Shown piece after piece: positions 23,972-28,865 of a DNA stretch of 28,865 nucleotides (positions are counted from its first letter, which is position 1; every line of letters starts with the position of its first letter). The position numbers and the translations under genes were made by a program. The notes beneath the pieces are model-generated. The model saw nothing but the letters and a program-made list of their open reading frames with translations, was not told where the DNA came from and made no database searches. The stretch spans positions 1 through 28,865 of the forward strand of contig CAKUYQ010000032.1 in NCBI GenBank assembly GCA_934717185.1, given 5' to 3'. Source of the DNA: an uncultured Bacteroidales bacterium. GTDB taxonomy: Bacteria; Bacteroidota; Bacteroidia; Bacteroidales; UBA932.

Positions 23972-25237
23972 ATGTCACCCTGGATAATTACAATAATATC
24001 ATTAGTATTTTCGGCTTTTTTTTCTGCTTACGAAATTTCATTCTTTTCAAGCAATAAACTAAGAATAGAGTTAGACAGAAAAGCCGGAAAGAGATATGCT
24101 CTGATAATGAGCAAGTTCCTGCAAAAACCAGAAGAGCTTGTTTCATGTCTTCTTATGGGTAATAACGTAGCCTTGGTTGTCTACGGTATTGCCATTGCAA
24201 AAATTCTTAATCCGCTTATAGAGCATTACATAACAACTAATCTTGGAGGCGTTTTGGCTATAGAGACGGTAGTTGCAACATTGATTGTGCTTATTACAGC
24301 AGAATTCCTTCCAAAAATGTTGGGAAAGGTATCACCAAACAGTGTTTTCTCCTCTCTGTACTGGCTTACAATATTCTTTTACTATCTTTTTTATCCGTTG
24401 ACATATATAACCAATAGGCTGTCTTTTGTGATAATAAGTCTTTTGGGCTTTAAGAAGAGAGAAAACAACAGAAGCTATATCTTTGGCAAGAGTGACTTGA
24501 TGGATCTATCTGAGGAACTTACAGGAGATGAAAAAGAGGATGACGAACACAAAAACGATATTGAGATTTTCCAGAATGCCCTTAATTTCTCTGAGGTAAA
24601 GGTTAAGGAGTGTATGGTGCCAAGGACGGAGATTACAGCTATAGATACGGAGGAACCTGTAAGCAACCTTCTGGAGTTGTTCATAGAATCCGGGTATTCG
24701 CGTATTCCGGTGTATAAAGAGAATATAGACAATATAATAGGGTATGTCCATTCAAAGGATCTTATCTATAAAAAAGCAGAAACCATAGGACAATATATAA
24801 GACCCGTTGTGTTCAGAGATGAACAGACAAGGGCGCAGACACTTTTAGCCTATCTTATAAAAAACAGACAACCGTTAGCCGTTATAAAAGATGAATGGGG
24901 AGGAACGAGCGGAATTGTTACGATGGAGGATCTTATAGAGGAGATTTTTGGCGATATAAGTGATGAGTTAGACAAAGATGAACTTACAGAGAAGAAGATT
25001 AGCGATTCAGAATATATCTTTGCTGCAAGATTAGAGGTTAAAGAGATTAATAAGAAGTATGATATAGGGCTTCCCGACAACGATGAGTATGAAACATTGG
25101 GTGGACTGATAATTTACTACAATGAAAATATTCCAAAAGAGAAAGAGGAGGTTCGTATAGAAAATTTTATATTTACTGTTCTTAAGACATCTAAAAACCG
25201 CCTCGAAACGGTAAGTCTGAAAATATTAAGCGAGTAA
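23972..25237 (+). CDS. CNNM-domain membrane protein with CBS pair and CorC_HlyC domain
   Basis: This 421-residue protein has three to four TM segments in a DUF21/CNNM domain (about 1-190, with the polar motif MGNNVALVVYG and AEFLPKML). A CBS pair follows (about 205-325: KVKECMVPRTEITAID, SGYSRIPVY, IIGYVHSKDL, WGGTSGIVTMEDL), then a CorC_HlyC domain (about 340-421) ending in TVSLKILSE. Members of this family (CorB/CNNM, MpfA, GldE) transport or sense Mg2+, or in gliding Bacteroidetes support GldE function. No gliding genes are visible nearby, so Mg2+ homeostasis is the simpler reading. The label hemolysin often given to these proteins has little support. The ATG is two bases after the lptC stop. 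Confidence 0.92.
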   Translation: MSPWIITIISLVFSAFFSAYEISFFSSNKLRIELDRKAGKRYALIMSKFLQKPEELVSCLLMGNNVALVVYGIAIAKILNPLIEHYITTNLGGVLAIETVVATLIVLITAEFLPKMLGKVSPNSVFSSLYWLTIFFYYLFYPLTYITNRLSFVIISLLGFKKRENNRSYIFGKSDLMDLSEELTGDEKEDDEHKNDIEIFQNALNFSEVKVKECMVPRTEITAIDTEEPVSNLLELFIESGYSRIPVYKENIDNIIGYVHSKDLIYKKAETIGQYIRPVVFRDEQTRAQTLLAYLIKNRQPLAVIKDEWGGTSGIVTMEDLIEEIFGDISDELDKDELTEKKISDSEYIFAARLEVKEINKKYDIGLPDNDEYETLGGLIIYYNENIPKEKEEVRIENFIFTVLKTSKNRLETVSLKILSE

Positions 25238-25344
25238 CAGCTATTTAGACGGTTATTTTTTTATTATTTGTATTAAAATTATTAACTTCGCCCCTCCCAA
25301 ATAGTGTGGTCTAAACTTGAAAATATTTTAAATTTATATAAACA

Positions 25345-27414
25345 ATGGCAGTTCTAGAGAAAATACGCGTAAAAATGGGCGCGTTCATTACTATCCTAAT
25401 AGGAATAGCGCTTGTGGGATTTATCATCAATTGGGATGATCTTGCAAGAGTCATATCTTCCGATAACAATATGGGTAAGATAGATGGAACAACTATCTCT
25501 TATCAGGATTTTAATTCAAAATTGGAGACTTTAAAGGGTATTTACGGAAGAGCGGATGAACAGGCTCAGGAGAATATGAACAACGCTGCATGGCAGGAGT
25601 TCATAAATGAGATAGTTCTGATCCCTGAGATACAGGCCGCAGGCGTAAGAGTTGGTGACGAAGAGATGGTTGCCATGATAAACGGGCAGAGTTTATCTCC
25701 TGTTTTCGCAAACCAGCAATACTTTGTAAATGAGAAAGGAGAATTTGATCCGGCAAGGGTAGCCCAGTTTATTCAAGCTATACCGCAAGATCAGTCAGGC
25801 GGTTTGAGACAGTACTGGAATTATATAGAGGATCAAGCAAAGGCAGAAAGATTCTTCACAAAATATGCATCTCTTCTTGAAAAGAGTAATGTGGTAAATC
25901 CGTTGGATGTAAAGAGAACTATAGCCGACAACAATACTACATTTGATGTTGACTTTGTTGTAAAACCATTTGGTTTTCAGCAGGACTCAACAGTTACAGT
26001 ATCTGATTCGGAGGTTAGTGCGTACTATAACAAACACAAAGAACTTTACAAGAATGTAGATAACAGCAGCGATGTTGAGTATGTTCAGTTTGTTGTTGTT
26101 CCGTCCGGAGAGGATATAGACAAGACAGAAAAAGAGATAGAGGCTCTTGAACCTGAATTTCAAACTACAACAAATATAAAGGCTTTTGTAACCAGAAATT
26201 CAGATCAGCCATACAACGAAATGTATTTTACAGAGAATGAGTTGGCATCTGTTAGCGACGAATTGGGTGAGTTTGCAAAAACAGCCGTTTCAGGCTCTTT
26301 CCTTCCTCATTTCAGAAAGGATAATTCATTTATTGCCGCAAAGGTGGCAGATGTAAGGGATATGCCGGACTCTGTATTTGTACAGCATATATTGCTTCAA
26401 GGTAACAATGCCGAAAAAGCAGACAGTCTTATTAATGAGATTAATGGAGGAAAATCTTTCGCAGAGCTTGCTGCACAGTTCTCTGCAGACAAGAATCCTA
26501 ATGTAGAGGAGACAGGAGATCTTGGCTGGATGACACAGAGATACTCTATCCCGGGTTTTGAAAGCATATTCAAAGCAAAGAAGGGTGAGATTCTTAAATT
26601 AACTACAACATACGGTACTCACATCGTTAAGGTTAAAGATGCCAAAAACTATGCAAAGAGATACAATGTCGCAATGTTGGTTAAAGAGTCTGTTCCAAGT
26701 GACAGAACACGTAACGAGTATCGTCAGCAGGCAATGGATCTTGCATCTGCCGGTGCAGGATCAATTGAGAAGTTCAGGCAGGCTGCAAATGAGAAAGGCT
26801 ATGCTGTAATTCCTGCAAGAGGGGTAAATCCAAGAGCAAAACAGATAAACAACATTGCAGATGCGAGAGAGGTTGTGCGTTGGATAAACGATAATAAGCC
26901 GGGTGTTGTTAACACAGAGGAGTTTGATATTGCTAACGGCAGCTGCTTCCTTGTATTGGGTGTAACAGCCAAGCATGAGCAGGGTATTGCGTCTGAGAAG
27001 GAGGTTGCGTCACAGATAAGACAGATATTGACTTTTGAGAAACAGGGTCGGAAAGTTGCCGAGGAGGTTAAGAAGGCTGTTGAAGGTGCGGGTTCACTTG
27101 AGCAGGTTGCAGAGAAGCTTGGTTTAACCGTTTCTAACAGAAGCGGAATCTCATTTGCTTCTGTTTCACAGCAGTTAGATCCTAAGTTTGTAGGCGCTAT
27201 TGCAGCAGCGAAAGAGAATACATTGGTAGGGCCTGTTGTAGGAAACTTTGGTGTTTACTACTTTGTTATTAAGAATAAAGAGGTTGGCGAATTCTATACA
27301 GAGGCAGATGCCAAACAGAGAAAGGCACAAGAATTTGCCTATATCTCAAGAGCTATTCCTAATATAATGTCGAGCAAGGTTGAGATTAAGGATAATAGAA
27401 GCAAGTTCTTTTAA
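25345..27414 (+). CDS. ppiD: PpiD-type periplasmic foldase, parvulin peptidyl-prolyl isomerase
   Basis: This 689-residue protein has one N-terminal TM anchor (MGAFITILIGIALVGFIINW) and the start typical of Bacteroidetes PpiD (MAVLEKIRVKMG). A SurA_N-like chaperone domain lies at about 40-200. A parvulin domain at about 340-435 contains VQHILLQ, GDLGWMTQRYSIPGFE and TTYGTHIVKVKD, in the usual order. A second chaperone half at about 440-689 closes on it. It is anchored in the inner membrane facing the periplasm and helps fold exported and outer-membrane proteins, which fits the barrel-protein and LptC genes just upstream. The 107-base gap upstream suggests its own promoter, although I find no clean box there. 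It ends at a bidirectional terminator. Confidence 0.92.
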   Translation: MAVLEKIRVKMGAFITILIGIALVGFIINWDDLARVISSDNNMGKIDGTTISYQDFNSKLETLKGIYGRADEQAQENMNNAAWQEFINEIVLIPEIQAAGVRVGDEEMVAMINGQSLSPVFANQQYFVNEKGEFDPARVAQFIQAIPQDQSGGLRQYWNYIEDQAKAERFFTKYASLLEKSNVVNPLDVKRTIADNNTTFDVDFVVKPFGFQQDSTVTVSDSEVSAYYNKHKELYKNVDNSSDVEYVQFVVVPSGEDIDKTEKEIEALEPEFQTTTNIKAFVTRNSDQPYNEMYFTENELASVSDELGEFAKTAVSGSFLPHFRKDNSFIAAKVADVRDMPDSVFVQHILLQGNNAEKADSLINEINGGKSFAELAAQFSADKNPNVEETGDLGWMTQRYSIPGFESIFKAKKGEILKLTTTYGTHIVKVKDAKNYAKRYNVAMLVKESVPSDRTRNEYRQQAMDLASAGAGSIEKFRQAANEKGYAVIPARGVNPRAKQINNIADAREVVRWINDNKPGVVNTEEFDIANGSCFLVLGVTAKHEQGIASEKEVASQIRQILTFEKQGRKVAEEVKKAVEGAGSLEQVAEKLGLTVSNRSGISFASVSQQLDPKFVGAIAAAKENTLVGPVVGNFGVYYFVIKNKEVGEFYTEADAKQRKAQEFAYISRAIPNIMSSKVEIKDNRSKFF

Positions 27415-27447
27415 TAGAGCGGTTATATAGAAGGTTTAAAGATAAGA

Positions 27448-27472
27448 GAGGGTGGTCAGTTCGGCCACCCTC
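27448..27472. terminator. Bidirectional terminator between ppiD and ychF
   Basis: GAGGGTGG pairs with CCACCCTC (27448-27455 and 27465-27472), extended by a G-U and a C-G pair to a five-base loop. T-rich sequence follows on the plus strand, where ppiD ends at 27414; ychF comes in from the other side and ends at 27498. Confidence 0.8.
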
Positions 27473-27497
27473 CATAATTTTTATTTATTGTCTTTGT

Positions 27498-28601
27498 TTA
27501 TACATTAAACAGAAAATGCATTATATCTCCATCCTGTACCACATAGTCCTTTCCTTCAACCCCAAGCTTACCGGCAGCACGGCAAGCAGCCTCCGAGCCG
27601 TAATGCACAAAATCATCATATTTGATTACCTCTGCCCTAATGAATCCTTTTTCAAAATCTGAATGGATAACACCGGCTGTTTTTGGAGCTTTATCACCTT
27701 TATTGTATGTCCATGCTTTAACCTCCATAGGCCCTGCAGTAAAGAATGTTTCAAGATTAAGCAGAGAGTAGGCACTTCTAATAAGACGCTCAACTCCCGA
27801 TTTCTCCAGACCAATCTCTTCGAGGAACATTTTACGCTCCTCAAAACTCTCCAATTCCGCAATTTCAGATTCAATCTTTGCTGCTATAACTAAAATTTCT
27901 GCATTCTCATCCTTTACAGCCTCTCTTACACGCTCAACGTACTCATTGCCATCCTTTGCGCTGTTTTCATCCACATTGCAAACATACATTACAGGTTTGC
28001 TTGTAAGGAGCATAAGCTCTTTAGCAATCTTTATATCTTCCGGATTATCAAAGGTAACTGTTCTTGCAGATTTTCCCTGGTCCAATGCCGCTTTGTATTT
28101 TACCAATACCTCATACATCTTTTTGGCGGCCTTGTCACCGCCTGTCTGAGCCTGTTTTGCAACCTTGCTAATCCTGTTCTCAATGGTTTCCAAATCTTTA
28201 AGCTGCAGCTCTGTATCAATAACCTCTTTATCCCTTACAGGATCCACACTTCCGTCTACATGAACAATATTGGGATCATCAAAACATCTCAATACATGAA
28301 GTATTGCATCTGTCTCCCTTATATTTGCCAAAAACTGATTTCCAAGGCCCTCCCCTTTGCTGGCTCCCTTAACAAGGCCTGCAATATCCACTATCTCAAC
28401 TGTAGCGGGAACAACCCTGCCCGGTTTTACCAATTTTTCAAGCACGGCAAGCCTGTCGTCCGGTACTATTGTGGAGCCTATATTAGGCTCTATTGTGCAG
28501 AACGGAAAATTTGCAGATTGCGCCTTGCCCGAACTTATACAGTTAAAAAGTGTTGATTTACCTACATTTGGAAGTCCGACAATTCCACATTTTAATGCCA
28601 T
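27498..28601 (-). CDS. ychF: Redox-regulated ATPase YchF (OLA1 family)
   Basis: At 367 residues this is the usual family length. The G domain carries G1 GLPNVGKS (9-16). In place of the GTPase NKxD motif there is NVDE (209-212), the hallmark of this ATP-preferring Obg-family member. A coiled-coil insert lies at about 128-175 and a C-terminal TGS domain at about 280-365 (FFTAGPMEVKAWTYN, ending DGDIMHFLFNV). YchF/OLA1 binds ribosomes and is linked to oxidative-stress responses. It is the only minus-strand gene in the right half of the window. Its G/C third-position balance (about 17:16 in the first 90 codons) lacks the G excess of its plus-strand neighbours. Confidence 0.97.
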   Translation of the reverse strand: MALKCGIVGLPNVGKSTLFNCISSGKAQSANFPFCTIEPNIGSTIVPDDRLAVLEKLVKPGRVVPATVEIVDIAGLVKGASKGEGLGNQFLANIRETDAILHVLRCFDDPNIVHVDGSVDPVRDKEVIDTELQLKDLETIENRISKVAKQAQTGGDKAAKKMYEVLVKYKAALDQGKSARTVTFDNPEDIKIAKELMLLTSKPVMYVCNVDENSAKDGNEYVERVREAVKDENAEILVIAAKIESEIAELESFEERKMFLEEIGLEKSGVERLIRSAYSLLNLETFFTAGPMEVKAWTYNKGDKAPKTAGVIHSDFEKGFIRAEVIKYDDFVHYGSEAACRAAGKLGVEGKDYVVQDGDIMHFLFNV

Positions 28602-28746
28602 CTCTATATAATTTAATTTAAAAAATCACTTCATTACCAAGGCTTTGGTCCAAAGCCCGGTACAAGTGCGCAAAATTAATAAAACTTTTACGTAAATAAC
28701 TACATTTTACCCAATTGTACATTGTATATGTTACTACCTTGCCAGT
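28602..28746 (-). promoter_or_regulatory. ychF upstream region with -7 box and leader palindrome
   Basis: The minus strand reads TAATTTTG at 28678-28671, matching TAnnTTTG. The predicted transcript start (about 28664) is followed at once by a perfect palindrome, GGCTTTGGTCCAAAGCC (28641-28657, 8-bp arms around one base), in the leader 40 bases before the ATG. Its arms resemble the hexamer repeat (GCCAAA-like). The remainder is AT-rich with nothing further recognised. Confidence 0.45.
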
Positions 28747-28865
28747 CGTTGTCGTTGGCGTTGTCGTTGTCGTTGGCGTTGTCGTTGGCGTTGGCGTTGG
28801 CGTTGGCGTTGGCGTTGGCGTTGGCGTTGGCGTTGGCGTTGGCGTTGGCGTTGGCGTTGGCGTTG
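28747..28865. repeat. Hexanucleotide tandem array (CGTTGG)n, copy G, running off the window
   Basis: About 20 consecutive hexamers reach the last base. The first seven or so mix CGTTGT and CGTTGG; from about 28783 on all are CGTTGG, the reverse complement of GCCAAC. It has no stop codon in any frame because of its composition, but nothing marks it as coding. It is the longest copy of the hexamer family dispersed through the gaps of this window, and the total length cannot be seen. Confidence 0.95.

Noticed and set aside
23972..25237. Hemolysin annotation
   Set aside because: The CNNM-CBS-CorC_HlyC layout indicates a Mg2+-related transporter or sensor. Haemolytic activity is a historical label for some relatives.
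28747..28865. Hexamer array as a CRISPR or coding repeat
   Set aside because: Six-base units have no spacers, and the open frames on both strands are a composition effect. No start, leader or domain is visible.

Overview
The window looks like a chromosomal segment of a low-GC member of the order Bacteroidales. The evidence is the gene content (fumarate reductase/succinate dehydrogenase of the Bacteroides type, a surface lipoprotein with a DUF4988 domain and BspA-like leucine-rich repeats, an envelope cluster coaX - barrel protein - TPR - lptC - CNNM protein - PpiD), the scarcity of Shine-Dalgarno sites, and recurrent Bacteroidetes-type -7 boxes (TAnnTTTG). I cannot fix the family or genus. 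There are no tRNA or rRNA genes, CRISPR arrays, insertion sequences or phage genes.

Layout. 1-4.9 kb is the accessory part: two paralogous leucine-rich-repeat (LRR_5, BspA-like) genes in the same direction, the first cut by the window edge, flank an oppositely oriented membrane-anchored AraC-type regulator with about seven transmembrane segments. The complete copy is a probable surface lipoprotein with a coiled coil, 17 Gly-X-Y collagen-like triplets and LRRs. 5.0-8.2 kb holds a secreted P1-family aminopeptidase (minus), the ribosome-associated GTPase HflX (plus) and an alpha/beta hydrolase (minus). 8.2-11.0 kb holds frdA-frdB on the minus strand, with no cytochrome b gene beside them. 11.2-13.4 kb is a secreted GH20 beta-hexosaminidase. 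13.4-15.7 kb is a minus-strand pair, ruvB followed by an exported Ntn-hydrolase.

15.73-16.20 kb is an AT-rich gap between the divergent genes ruvB and mfd. It has a cluster of DnaA-box-like sites (TTATCAACA and near variants), nested palindromes, and a reversal of G/C strand bias on either side in the samples counted by hand. I read it as a strong candidate for the chromosomal origin of replication. Everything from 16.2 to 27.4 kb is on the plus strand: mfd, coaX, an outer-membrane barrel protein, an exported TPR protein, lptC, a CNNM/CBS membrane protein and a PpiD-type foldase. This is a core set joining DNA repair, CoA synthesis and outer-membrane biogenesis. A convergent ychF gene follows, and the window ends inside an uninterrupted hexanucleotide array.

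A second theme is a dispersed intergenic repeat built from the hexamer GCCAAC and variants (GCYAAN), found at 2.43, 4.95, 11.13, 23.13, 23.30 and 28.75 kb. At three of these sites it sits next to an AT-rich GTTTATAGT module, and at 23.13-23.32 kb the two modules form a large imperfect inverted repeat.
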